Assembly (NCBI GenBank): GCA_014706385.1
Contig: JACGZH010000004.1
Coordinates: 868,001-932,000, forward strand
Source: Phaffia rhodozyma
Taxonomy: Eukaryota; Basidiomycota; Tremellomycetes; Cystofilobasidiales; Mrakiaceae
Direction: 5' to 3'
Length of the DNA stretch: 64,000 bases
A program made the translations under genes and the position numbers. Positions 26,663-36,654 of the stretch are shown one piece after another (the first letter of the stretch is position 1; every line of letters starts with the position of its first letter). Below the pieces are notes generated by a model that was not told the DNA's origin, ran no database searches, and was given only the letters and a program-made list of their open reading frames with translations.

Positions 26663-26988
26663 CGTGCTGGATAGCTCTGAGAAGTTGATGGTTCAGACGT
26701 CGACCCAGCCGGTTCGTTCAGGTTCGTTCGGCCCAACCGGGCTGGTTCGAAGAGACTACAAAGTTCTGTAGTATGCTACTATAAGCTTTTGTAGTCTTTT
26801 CGCCGGGCGACATTCACTACAAATCTTGACTACAAATTTGACAAGCTCGAACTATACTGCATTACAGATCGGGGGAACTACAAATTCACTAGAATTCCTT
26901 GACAAACTGACTACAAACTTTTGTATTCGAAGAATTTAGTTCGTAGTTCCAACCACTCACCTACCCAACAGAGACATACACAGAAACG
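26663..26988. promoter_or_regulatory. divergent promoter with a cluster of ACTACAAA motifs
   Basis: Between the Myb/SANT-like gene and RRP42, ACTACAAA occurs at about 26755-26762, 26816-26823, 26829-26836, 26878-26885 and 26910-26917, with its reverse complement TTTGTAGT at about 26788-26795. That is six copies in about 165 bp. A GGTTCGTTC direct repeat and the near-palindrome GCCCAACCGGGC lie at about 26711-26742. A regulatory role is inference. Confidence 0.5.
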
Positions 26989-28407
26989 ATGGCACCCACC
27001 ACCGTACTCTCTCAGTCAGAGTCATCGTTCATCACAAGCTCGCTTGTCCTTCCAACTCCTATCAGAACGGACGGTAGAGGCCTTCATGAGTTTCGGCCGT
27101 TCGAACTATCGACTGGTGTAGCTCCCCAAGCGAACGGATCCGCTCGCGTTCAACTAGGTCATCCCGGATCGACAAATGGCACAGAGGCAGTTACTGCCGT
27201 CAGGCTCGAGGTCCTCGACCGACCAGTTGGGTTTGGGAAGGACGAAGGTAGCTCGGTTGGTTCCAGAGTGGACGTGACGTGCAGTGTGGACTGGTAAGAT
27301 CACATCTTTCGTTCGGCTCTGCTTACTAGATGAACTCCACAGGCTAAAACATGATGTCTTCTGGTCCCGGATAGTTCGCCAAGTGCGTTTCCTCTGATGG
27401 ATTCCAAAGCTCTCGACGCTTATTCAACTTGTGTGTTTTGCCGTTCTTCCTGTCTATCCTTGTTTGTGGACGATCGACTTTCGCTTACGCCTCGCCCGAC
27501 TGGGTACATCTAGACCTGACGACGCTTGTGCAGCAAACGATTCCGCCGTTGCTTCCTCCTCTCCCGATCACATCCTCCCTTTCGTTCCACTACACGATCG
27601 ATACTCTTCTTACCTCAACCGCCGCTGGGAACATCCCGGACGTCGTCTTCCTTTCCATTCGTTCTGCGTTGTCTGACCTTCGAGTACCTCGGACGAGGAA
27701 CGTGGCGTACCAGGCCAGCCTATCTATCGACGAGAACGGAGAGTCCGACATGGTTGGCATTAAAGGAGCCGCCTTGGGCGGTGGGAAGAAGAAGGGAGCA
27801 GCCGATAGGAAAAAAGGGCAGGCCTTGGCAAAGGGAGCAGAGTTTGAGATTGAAGACTATTGGGATGAGGGTGAACGATTGGACGAATCGGTTAGGTTGG
27901 ACTTGCCAGTCTGCATCACTCTAAACATCGTGAGTCTTTCTGTCTTCTTCAGCCGGCATTTCCTCTTTCTTTCGCCCTCCTCTTCAACTGATGATATTTA
28001 CATCGACTCTCCATCCATCTATCATGACAATCTTCCCTCTCCACCAACTAGCTCCCAAACTCGACACACTTTCTGGACGCGACGACAGCTGAATCGTTAG
28101 CTTCTCCTACGCATCTATTGACGTTCATCAATGGAAAATCAGAAGTCGTCGGTCTTCGACTAGTCGGTTCGACAGAAGTCGGAGTAGCCGATTTGAAAGC
28201 TCTATTGACCGTTCGTATTTTGTTCTGCTAATTTTTTTCCTCTTATTTGCGCGAACGGAAAACTCATATCGGCCTTGTTTTTCGAATCTTTACATAACTC
28301 TTCAGGCCGCCAAGACGTATGCTAGCAATTTAATTACAGCCTCCAACGCCTCGCTCGACGTTCCTGCGGTCCGTGTGCCTGGTGGGCTCGGATACTTTGG
28401 GTCGTAA
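26989..28407 (+). CDS. RRP42: exosome complex RNase PH-like subunit RRP42 (EXOSC7)
   Basis: A ring subunit of the RNA exosome, which holds 3'-to-5' RNA decay and processing in nucleus and cytoplasm. The ATG at 26989 gives MAPTTVLSQSESSFI. The family N-terminus follows: LPTPIRTDGRGLHEFRPFEL, then GSARVQLGHP and EAVTAVRLEVLDRPVGF. VDCSPSA is spliced together across an intron near 27295-27375. Further on are QQTIPPLLPPLP and the RNase PH core NIPDVVFLSIRSALSDLRVP (about 27632-27690). A Gly/Lys-rich insert (GGGKKKGAADRKKGQA) is followed by LPVCITLNI and, after an intron, FLDATTAE and a C-terminal helix, stop at 28405-28407. The phosphate-binding and catalytic residues of bacterial RNase PH are not evident, as expected for eukaryotic ring subunits. 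RRP45 or RRP43 are less likely given the fit with human EXOSC7. Confidence 0.85.
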
Positions 28408-28648
28408 CCGTGTGTGTCGCTGAAGGATTGAAATAGAAAAAGAGGAGCAAGAGAGGGGAGAGGAACGAAGGAAATAGATAATTCAAGAAGAGGATGGGCA
28501 TATATGATCAAAGAATCAGACATTGATCTAGAGACGGACAGGGATGACACAACGTCACGCTTCTTTGGACAAGTCGATTTGAAGGAGAACGCATATTCAT
28601 CAAGATTAATATCAAAAGTGTTTGGTTACAGCATTGAAGACCCGACCA

Positions 28649-29394
28649 CTACTCGGACGACTTGATTTTGGGAAGCGCATCCAGATCAGGCATACTCCTC
28701 ACCACTTTTCCCTCGTTCTTTGTGTGGACTCTGAGGCTGAAAGTTTCAACCAAAAAGATTGATTCAAGATACAGAAAAAACGATTCAGTATGAGATAACA
28801 GATTAGAAAAGCAAAAGAGAAAAAAAGGAGGTAGGACAAACTCCTCGAGAAGTTGGCTCTTTGCCCACTTGGCAGGCGGCGTTTTTCGATTCGTGCACCA
28901 GTAGTAGATATCCCAATCTGCTTCATCCAACAGCTATATTTTGTGATCGTGAATGTGCGCAGGACAGCACGGTGAGCTTGAAAGTAAAGAAACGAGATGT
29001 ATCTTCTGAATGAACAACTCACCTCATCAAACTCTTTGACAAGTTCCGGGCTCATCCCCTCCAACCGGTCCCTTGCAAACGTGGCCAAAAGTAGATCACC
29101 CTCCAACATTCCTCTCTTCCTGGTCTGGTAAATCAACCGTTTACGAGTAGTCTCTATATCCTCATGCGATCGATCCAACGGAGGGATCTGGAACGAATTC
29201 TCCTCAGAGTTAATTTCGCCCGGTGGGGTGTTGTGGAGCGAGGGAGAGAACGGAAGTGGGTATGGGTCCTGGATCGGAGGGATCGGGGATGATGACGATG
29301 CCGAACGAGCGATCGCTGGCAAACCAGAGTTGGTCTGGTTCGTACGGGCCCTTAAGAGCGTTCTAGCTACGAGGGATGGTACTCTGAACGACAT
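28649..29394 (-). CDS. SDH5: succinate dehydrogenase assembly factor 2, mitochondrial (SDHAF2/Sdh5)
   Basis: This matrix protein is needed to attach FAD covalently to the succinate dehydrogenase flavoprotein. The ATG at 29392-29394 starts [19 protein letters not shown], a mitochondrial presequence. The conserved core is [19 protein letters not shown] (about 29140-29085), then [20 protein letters not shown]. Next comes [18 protein letters not shown] (from about 28928) and a last exon ending [16 protein letters not shown]. The R-KRGMLE-D motif and the WDIYYW motif define the family. Two introns are clear. The start lies 219 bp from the divergent EFB1 start. Confidence 0.95.
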
Positions 29395-29613
29395 GATGGG
29401 ATGCAGCGATGTCGTCGGAAGTGTTATGGTTGGGTTGGAGAGAGTAAAAGGCGGAAAAGAAGGAGAGGAGTTCGATCTCGCCGTGTACAGCATGATATGT
29501 ACCAAGTCACGTGTTTACAAGCCGCCACAATTTTATTTTTCACCTTCCCTTTATTTTTTTTCTCTTTCCTCCTCAACAGAAGACATTCACCACCGATCTT
29601 TTCATCTGCAAAA
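29395..29613. promoter_or_regulatory. divergent promoter of SDHAF2 and EFB1 with a TCACGTG E-box
   Basis: The 219 bp between the two start codons hold TCACGTG at 29507-29513, the consensus of Cbf1-type bHLH factors, and a T/C-rich block at about 29530-29575 just upstream of the EFB1 ATG. Use of the site is inference. Confidence 0.4.
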
Positions 29614-30820
29614 ATGGCTTTCTCTGATATCAAGCAGCTCGAGGAGCACCTCGCCACTCGATCCTACGTCGACGGGTGAGTCTTGTGTTTGTTCTCCTTG
29701 TTTTGTTCTCAATTTCGACTGGACAGGGCGAGAGAGGAGAAGAAGAAGAAAAAGGAACAAGAAGATCTTTTCGTCTTCTTTTTTTTTCCCTGTCCTATGC
29801 TCTCCTATCCCATCTCCATTTCCATCTCTTCCATCTCCCACTCCTCCTTTGACATGATGAATATCCAAGCTTTGGTCCGTGTTTCCGAGTTCAGCGGCTT
29901 AAGACCCCGCGCCTTTTATAACGATGCGGATAACTTAATCCTAGCTTTCCGATCAACTCTTCTTTCTCTCCGACCAAACCCCGTCTCGCACGTTCTTTCT
30001 GTTCGTCGTGTTTGTTTCGGTAACTGACTATACTCTTCATCCATGGATCTTCCGTATATAGATACGCTCCCTCCCAGTCTGACGTCGGAGTCTTCGCCGC
30101 CGTTGGATCTGCCCCCTCCGCCGCCGAGTACCCCCACACCGCCCGATGGTACAACCACATCAAGTCTTGGGAGGCTGAGCACAAGGATGTGGGTTCCTCT
30201 TTCTTTCTTTCTCTATCTTTGCGGCCTTGTTTGATCCTGACTCAAACTTTCTACCTTTTCATTTGCGGAATCTCTCAGCTCCCCGGAGATGCCGCCGCTG
30301 CCTCCAAGCTTTTCGGTGGAGCTTCTTCCTCTGCCCCTGCCGCCGCCGAGGAGGAGGACGAGGATGACATTGATCTCTTCGGATCCGACGACGAGGAGGA
30401 GGATGCCGAGCGAGAGCGAATCAAGGCCGAGCGAGTCGCTGCCTACAACGAGAAGAAGGCCGCCAAGGGACCTGCCGCCGTCGGCAAGTCTGTTGTCACC
30501 CTCGACGTCAAGCCTTGGGATGACGGTACGTCGGTTTCCTTGCCTGTATGACAGGTTCAGCATGCTCACTTTTATCGCATTGGTTTTTTCTTCCTTCAGA
30601 GACCGACATGGTTGAGCTCGAGAAGTCCGTTCGATCTATCGAGAAGGAGGGACTCGTTTGGGGAGCTTCCACCCTTGTCGCCATCGGTTTCGGTGTCAAG
30701 AAGCTCCAGATCACCCTCGTCATCACTGACGATGTCTCTCTTGATGAGATCCAGGAGGAGATTGGCGAGTTCGAGGACTACGTCCAGTCCACCGACGTCC
30801 AGGCTATGCAGAAGCTTTAA
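29614..30820 (+). CDS. EFB1: translation elongation factor 1-beta (eEF1B-alpha, GDP/GTP exchange factor of eEF1A)
   Basis: It reloads eEF1A with GTP during elongation in the cytosol. The ATG at 29614 gives [21 protein letters not shown]. Exon 2 (from about 30061) continues [15 protein letters not shown] and [20 protein letters not shown], the GST-C-like N-terminal domain. An Ala-rich linker leads to the acidic [19 protein letters not shown] block, a hallmark of the family and a casein-kinase site. The C-terminal exchange domain has [41 protein letters not shown] and a final [10 protein letters not shown], stop at 30818-30820. There are three introns. The first (about 29677-30060) is several times longer than usual here and carries a snoRNA. 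Confidence 0.97.
29849..29956 (+). ncRNA. snR18: box C/D snoRNA, U18/snR18 type, inside EFB1 intron 1
   Basis: A C box ATGATGA lies at 29854-29860. The segment 29872-29885 (TTGGTCCGTGTTTC) is perfectly complementary to the universally conserved 25S/28S rRNA sequence GAAACACGGACCAA and ends at a CCGA D'-like box (29885-29888). This is the same guide as human U18 and yeast snR18, which direct 2'-O-methylation of neighbouring large-subunit residues. A second CCGA at 29949-29952 serves as D box, and TTGA (29849-29852) can pair with TCAA (29953-29956) as a short terminal stem. The D boxes are CCGA rather than CTGA, so the 3' end is the least certain part. In budding yeast snR18 also lies in the EFB1 intron, so gene and host agree. 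Confidence 0.8.
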
Positions 30821-31801
30821 ACAGCTAACGCTGTTTCGGTTTAGACCCTTGCTATCTCTTTCCTAAATCCACACCAGAACCTATCTCTTCGTTCGACCTC
30901 TTTGTTTTTCTCTTTTGATGACATGAAAACTGTAATGATCACAAGAACGTTCCCTCAGTCTTTGCGTCCAACCGATAGACACCAGAAAGCTTCCTGGCTA
31001 GTGCGTGGCGAGATTGGGCAGGGGTCATGTCACATGTATTTGCAGGCAAAACTGGGTGAGAGCAACCTGAACCGATCGTGATCGATATGTAGACCTTCCT
31101 GGCTTGGGTGTCTTCGGACCAAAAAACCACCAAGATCCCTAAGTGATGGACTTATGATGCCCTATCAATGGAGCAGCTTCAGCCTCACCATCGCCATCAA
31201 CTTCAGCAGTGGCGGCGGCAGTATCAGACAATAGCATCCTCGCCCCGCTTTGGGTTTCCTTCTGATAAGGGGCTAGAGGGAGCATGTTGCGCGACGCATC
31301 GGCATCCCTTTCCCATCGAGTCTAAGAGCAAGCAGAGAACACGGTGAACACTCGAGACACTATCCTGAGATATAACACTAGTGATGGTCTTACAGTTCAC
31401 AGACAAAGAGACAGAGAGACGATGTTGAAATCATTGGTTTGATCGAGCCACGTGCAGCCGATAAATCTATATTGTCAGTGATATGATCTACGTAACACAT
31501 GCATGTAGCCTACAACTGATACACTACTTTGCGATCCTCAATGTCTCCATTTTTCTTATTTACTTATCGCCAAAAAGACATCTAAGACGTCTAGGATAAC
31601 GAGGAGATACATTACAACTATAGCTGTAGGCTGGAGCAAGCAGATACAACGGTGACCAGAGAAATGGCCCTTTGAGATGATAGAAAAATGAAAAGAAAGA
31701 AAAAGAGAGAAAGAGACAGAGAGAGATGAAGAGAGCGAAAGAGAGAGATGAGTGGAAACAAGAGATGAAATCTCGATAACTGGTTGCTCGATCTCATATT
31801 A

Positions 31802-31844
<43 letters not shown>
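30821..31844. other. region between convergent EFB1 and MCH1 genes
   Basis: About 1 kb. The first 120 bp are presumably the EFB1 3' UTR. A 32-codon ATG frame on the - strand (31139-31237) looks more protein-like than its surroundings. The segment 31670-31760 is purine-rich (GAGA and GAAAGA runs). No tRNA or known ncRNA was seen. Confidence 0.4.
31139..31237 (-). other. short open reading frame, 32 codons, status unknown
   Basis: It runs from ATG (31235-31237) to TAG (31139-31141). The peptide is Ala- and acid-rich (DTAAATAEVDGDGEAEAAP) and looks more protein-like than its surroundings. It could be a final exon of a longer transcript, since a GTGTGA donor-like site lies by the MCH1 stop, or it may be chance. 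No homologue recognised. Confidence 0.2.

Positions 31845-31846
<2 letters not shown>
31804..31846. repeat. (CT)n/(GA)n dinucleotide microsatellite
   Basis: About 20 uninterrupted CT units on the + strand. On the - strand the repeat begins at the stop codon of the MCH1-like gene, so length changes fall in its 3' UTR. Confidence 0.95.
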
Positions 31847-31850
<4 letters not shown>

Positions 31851-34800
31851 GCCTGTCTGACCGAGCAACGACTCTCTCTCATCGGCCACCGTGGACCTGA
31901 CCCTGGCCCGAGACTTCGACCTAGACCGAGACCTTTCTAACTCTCTTTCCCTGTGCCGCTCTGCTGCGATGGCAGCAGCGGCAGCCCTTCGCTTGCTTTT
32001 GATCTCTCGTCTGTATCCGGCAAAAACAGAGAGGAAGAGAGCGAGGATACAGAGGACGGAGGTCAGGTAAAACGTTGCTGCATAGCATTTCTACAGAGTG
32101 AGAATGAACAGTAAGAAAACGGACGGAAGGACGAGTGATCTGTCAGCCATAAACTTTCGAGCGAAATGCAAAACGCAGGATAGAAAAAGGAATGTAAGGA
32201 AAAGAGGGACGAACGCGACCGAGCAGACAACTGTGTGCTTCATCAATTCCCAAGCCACCGCCGGCAGCAGTGGTCATGTGAAAGATCTTGTTTATAATCA
32301 AAGTTGATCGAGTAAAGATTTTCCCTAATGTGTGAGAGTCGTAGACTCTACCGTATACCAGGTTCGTCACTGTTAAAGTTTAGAGGAATGATGTATCAGA
32401 CGCTTGACATAAGTAGAGTAGGGTGGGATATAGAAGGATGGATGGATGGACGGACAATTGGAGCCGACGATCTGTGAGGAAACAGGATATGTGAACTCTG
32501 GTCAATCGATTCTAGAGAACCAAAAAGAAGAAAAGGAGGAAAGAGGAACAGGGAAGGACAAACAGGCGCCATGGATACGAAACTGATCATTCCCAGGTGC
32601 CAAGAGAAAAAGAATGAGAAAGGAGCATAGATAAGCGATGAGTCAAACTCAAGATGATGAGGAGCGCCTGACAGAAGAATCGACACTTACCCCCAGTTTA
32701 ATGAAAAGTTGGCTGTAGGTTCGTGAAACGAAAGGCAACAAAGAATCGAGACGATCAGCACACCTTGCGCGCCTTGAGAGCCAACCGTATCACGAAAAGC
32801 AAGAACGAAGAGATATCCCTTCGAAACGAACCCATTCCGAACCATTCGAGACAGACCACAGGACACAACCCGAACATTCCACCGTAAGCGAGTCCAAGTA
32901 AACTACTGGTGATCCATAGATATTCTGCCTTCTGGGTGAAAAGCAGGACGAGCTGGGATATAAGGAACACGAAAGAGATGAGTGACAAAAAGTGGATTCG
33001 ACGGATACGGAAATTCTTTTTTGCCAGATCTGACGAGATTCCTGAGAGGAATGGTAAGAAGCGGAGAGTCCGAGAAAACAAGGTCAGAATATTTCCGATT
33101 AAAAGTCATTCTGTAGAAAGAAACAAAAAAGAGAACACAAACCGATAGAGATCCTTCCTATGCAGTTCCAGATTGAGATGACCGAAACCTGGGTGGCTTG
33201 AAGTCTAATAAGCTCTTCACTGTCACACAATCTTCCTCCTTCCGAAATCAACGCCAATGTGGTGAGACCACAGTTGTTAATCCAGCAGATTCCTGTTCCA
33301 CTCAGCAAACACACGATTCTGGATTGTTTCTCCCATTCAAGCAATCCGAGTTTGGTCAGCTCTCAGCAGAGGGATAGACAAGTGAAAAGTAAGAGGAAGT
33401 AATGAAGGTTTTTGAGACATACGAGGTCAACAACCAGAAATCCATCTCTTGCAACAACGCCCACCCATTCAGGTCAACCTCATGAGGTAAGAAACTTCTC
33501 ACTGATCCTCTGCTAATCACCAAACTCAGCGGCTCGTGTAAGCTAGCTATTGATCCAGGAGTCTTTGCCGATCCTGCGGGGTATTCGTCTAGAATTGCGA
33601 CCGACTTTGACTTCTTCCCTCTCTCTCCTCCTTCTAACCCCTGTTCTCTTGTACCGTTCGAGTAGGTATGGTAGTTTGGTGTATCATCAGCATTTAAAAG
33701 ATGGGATAGCTCCCGGATCGGAGACGTCGGTACCAGCTGCCTGTTCTCTCTGTCCCACTGATCTTCGTCAAGCGAAGACGATAGGGAGGACGAATGTTGA
33801 TCGGCGTAGTTCATCGAATCTTCCGACGGGCCTGCGACATGATTGAGATCTGTTCCGTCAATTCGATTCCAGCCGGACTCGCAAGCGTTGTAGGCTGGAC
33901 TGTGAACGGGAGGGATCACCGGTTGGATGATAAATATGCCGACGAAACATGGAATGAAGCAACCCCAAGAGAGGAGAAGCTGGACGACGGGTAGGCCGGG
34001 CGCCGAGAACATCAGGTCAAGAAACAAAAGAGCGAGAGAAAGTGAAATGAAACACGAGAGGGACGAACAAGAAAGGAAGAGGTGTCTCCTGGGAAGAAGA
34101 CATGACTGATTGACGAAAACAAGCTGTTGGTAGGGAATCAAAGAGGTAAGACATGTGAATGCAGTAGAAAAAACAGAACGAATTCTTGTAAGACTTGCAA
34201 TGCAGAGAGTCCATAGCCGGCTAGGACAACTCCAGTGGCAGTCGCTCGGGTGGCATCCGGAAAGCTCTGAGTTAGTGATGAAACGAGACAATAAATAGTG
34301 AGCATGATGATTATCCAACTTTGAATCTCGAGTCATATCCAAGGAGCTAAGCAGACCTTGGCGACCGAGTTTAATCCGCCGCTCAAACCAGCGCCGCTAC
34401 CAGCTCCGGTCAGGAAACTGGCAAGGCTGAGGATTATGAGGGAACCTGAACCGGTATATGGTATAGCCTTAATAAAGAAGGCTCTGATTCCGGAGTAACC
34501 GACAAGTAAAAGCACAGCGGCCGACAAGAGATTCCTATGGGAGGTTCCCAACGGAGGGAGTGAGAAACACAATGATGAGATGTGAACAGGTTTAAAACCG
34601 CGGATGGAGAGGAGCTAGAGATGGGTGCATACAATTTAGGTCCTCTAGAATCAACTATAAGTCCCCACAGAGGTCCTACGCTGTAAACGCCGACTTTTTT
34701 TTTTGAGGTGTAAATAGAGAGAAGAAGATAAAGATGTTTAGACTGATCGATGGTTGATAAGGTGTGCTCTAGATAAGAACGTGTAGTTTCTGAAATACAT

Positions 34801-35134
34801 ACGGTTCCCAGCGGCGGCCACAATGTTGATTTCAGTACCACTCAGATGAAGTTCTTTGGCGAGCTGGGGAGCATAAGCAGCGACCACATAGTTTGTTCCA
34901 GATACCAGAGCTTTTTATGAGGGGAACAGAGAGAAAAGAGAGGAGAGAAAGAAAAAGGGAGGGAGAGGAAAGGAAAGGAACCCCAGTTATTGAGATAATA
35001 ACGTATGAGCGTGATAGAAAGAGTGATCAGATAGCCAGAAGAAACGGAAGAGATTTCTACTTACACACACTCAGACTTGCTAGCAAAGTCACTGCTCTTT
35101 TCAGGTTAAGCTCCGCTTGTGTGGATGGATCCAT
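31845..35134 (-). CDS. MCH1: MCH1-like major facilitator permease (monocarboxylate-permease-like, nodulin-like)
   Basis: A 12-helix membrane protein of the fungal Mch1 group; despite the name, yeast Mch1 has no proven monocarboxylate transport. The ATG at 35132-35134 opens MDPSTQAELNLKRAVTLLAS. Helices follow with LGVYSVGPLWGLIVDSRGPK (parts), LLVGYSGIRAFF, LSLASFLTGAGSGAGLSGGL, FPDATRATATG and LLLSWGCFIPCFVGIFII. Next is a long hydrophilic loop of about 130 residues (SSLSSSLDEDQWDRENRQ) between the two halves. The second half has LLSGTGICWINNCGLTTLAL, the ISSDLAKKNF loop, LVLLFTQKAEYLWITSSLLG, EWFGMANFSLNWGFVSMAP (joined over two introns) and NLVYGRVYDSHT. The last helix LTSVLCILALFLSVFAGYRR leads to a basic, Ser/Arg-rich tail. 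The stop is at 31845-31847, at the edge of the GA repeat. About ten introns. Confidence 0.85.
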
Positions 35135-35255
35135 CTGCGTTTGAGAGCGGAGAGGGAGAATGTTGTATGATGTGTATACAGAAGGTCTAGCAACCAAGGC
35201 AGGTGAAAAACACGGCTCCGATCGAACAAGATCGGACGAGGCCGAAGGCGATTGT

Positions 35256-35275
35256 GGTTAGGGTTAGGGTAGGGG
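35256..35275. repeat. short interstitial telomere-like TTAGGG repeat in the MCH1 promoter
   Basis: GGTTAGGGTTAGGGTAGGGG lies 122 bp upstream of the MCH1 start codon. It includes AACCCTAA on the other strand, the core of telobox sites bound by Tbf1-type factors in fungal promoters. The perfect hairpin CCGATC/GATCGG (about 35217-35235) sits beside it. Function is inference. Confidence 0.6.
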
Positions 35276-35396
35276 CTACGTAATTTGATCTGTAACCTGA
35301 GTGTTACCAGTTTGTAGTCTGTGATCTGCAGACTTCTTATTACTCCTCTCTGTTAGGCTTGTCTTCCGTCTGTGTTGTTCATCATCGTATCCCATC

Positions 35397-35997
35397 ATGG
35401 TGATTGATGGATCTTGTTTCTTTGCGCTCTTCTCTGCGCTTCTGTTCTCAGGCATCTTTGTCAAGGAGCTTGAGCTTCACACTATCAATCCATCCATCCT
35501 GGGATCCATCGTGGGTTATATAGCTCGTTATCTTCTCCGTTACCGACACAGCTATCCTTCCTGATACTAACCTTTTTTAAACAGCGGAAGCGTGACTACA
35601 CAGCATTCGAGATTTCATGTGGCGGCTCATACCTTTCTTGTTTCTTTTTCGTCCGTCTCTGCCTTTCTCCTTCTTCTCTTCATTGTCAGTCGGATGGACG
35701 ACAAGAGAAGCGAACTCGTAAGAGAGGGCATTCGGTTTTAGAGTGAGTGTTCTTATTTTCTCTTTCTCCCCGTCCTCTTCCAGTCTCTCCTCTTCTCCAT
35801 TCTCTATCGTGATGCTTTTATTTATTGTCACCGAATATATGTCGTCTTGTAACGGCAGATTTGAGGTCATCTTTCGACTGAATTCTTCACTCTAACCTGT
35901 CTCTTCCTGAATTGTACTCCTGTGAAGGATTGATGCTAACTTTTGTTTTATCGTATCCGTTTGTTTAGGCCTGATTGATGCTGATGATGTCAAGTAA
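35397..35997 (+). CDS. possible small three-exon gene for a small hydrophobic protein
   Basis: The support is mainly splice signals: donor GTGGGT at 35511, then branch point TACTAAC and a T-rich tract ending in ACAG at 35584; donor GTAAGA at 35718; then branch point TGCTAAC and TTTAG at 35968. Starting at ATG 35397 (MVIDGSCFFALFSALLFSG) the exons read through to LIDADDVK and a TAA at 35995-35997. A second ATG at 35407 in another frame (MDLVSLRSSLRFCSQASLSR) gives an Arg/Ser-rich, presequence-like start and then a clear membrane helix (SSVSAFLLLLFIVSR) before a stop at 35972-35974. I cannot choose between the frames and recognise no family. Confidence 0.3.
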
Positions 35998-36654
35998 GCG
36001 AGAGCACAGTACAAACGAAGAGTCAAAATGGTAGGTTTTCAGTATTCTTCTTCAGACCACCCACCCACCCACAACTCCTCTTTCGAATGATTACAATCTT
36101 CTCTTAATCTGTCAATCCCCTGATCCTCGGTGGAGACCGAGGAAAGGCTGAGAAACCGAGTATTGCCGCTTAGCGGCGGTTCATGACAATTCCTTCTCTC
36201 TTAATCAACATCGGCCGAAAATATTCAAAGAAAAACGAAACAGGTTGCTGACCTTTCTCTGTGTTTTCTTTGCCAGTCTTGTAGAACAGCTGTATGTCTT
36301 GCCTTTTTCTTGTGGTTGAATTGTCGTCTATATCAATGTTTTTGTGTACACCAGTCACCTACGCTAGAGTTTTCACTCAGAGAGTTCAGAGGATTCTGCT
36401 GGTTTGCGATCTAAGGGCATTCAAATTCGTAAGGGACACGTATCGACCACCATCAGTTGAAGTTACTTTTACGCAGCCAGAGCTATACAGCTTTGATGTT
36501 GTACCTGACAGGAACAGACAAAAACCTGTCAACTCTTGATCTGAAATCCGTTTTAAGACACTGACGAGATGGTCTCCTCTTACCTCTTCCTTCTCCCGAA
36601 CAACGTCTGCTGTCGGCTTCATTCTGCAAATCTAAACTAACCCCATTCATCGTC
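35998..36654. other. unresolved region upstream of MND1, with two perfect hairpins
   Basis: An ATG directly followed by a GTAGGT donor (36029-36036), several CAG acceptors and an 81-codon + strand frame (36294-36539) hint at an unresolved spliced gene, but no combination gave a protein I could support. Perfect hairpins CCTCGG/CCGAGG (36125-36142) and GCCGC/GCGGC (36165-36177) are close together. Confidence 0.3.

Noticed and set aside
36140..36150. GAGGAAAG similar to a conserved region of RNase P RNA
   Set aside because: The other conserved RNase P blocks and a paired P4 helix could not be found nearby, so the match is too short.
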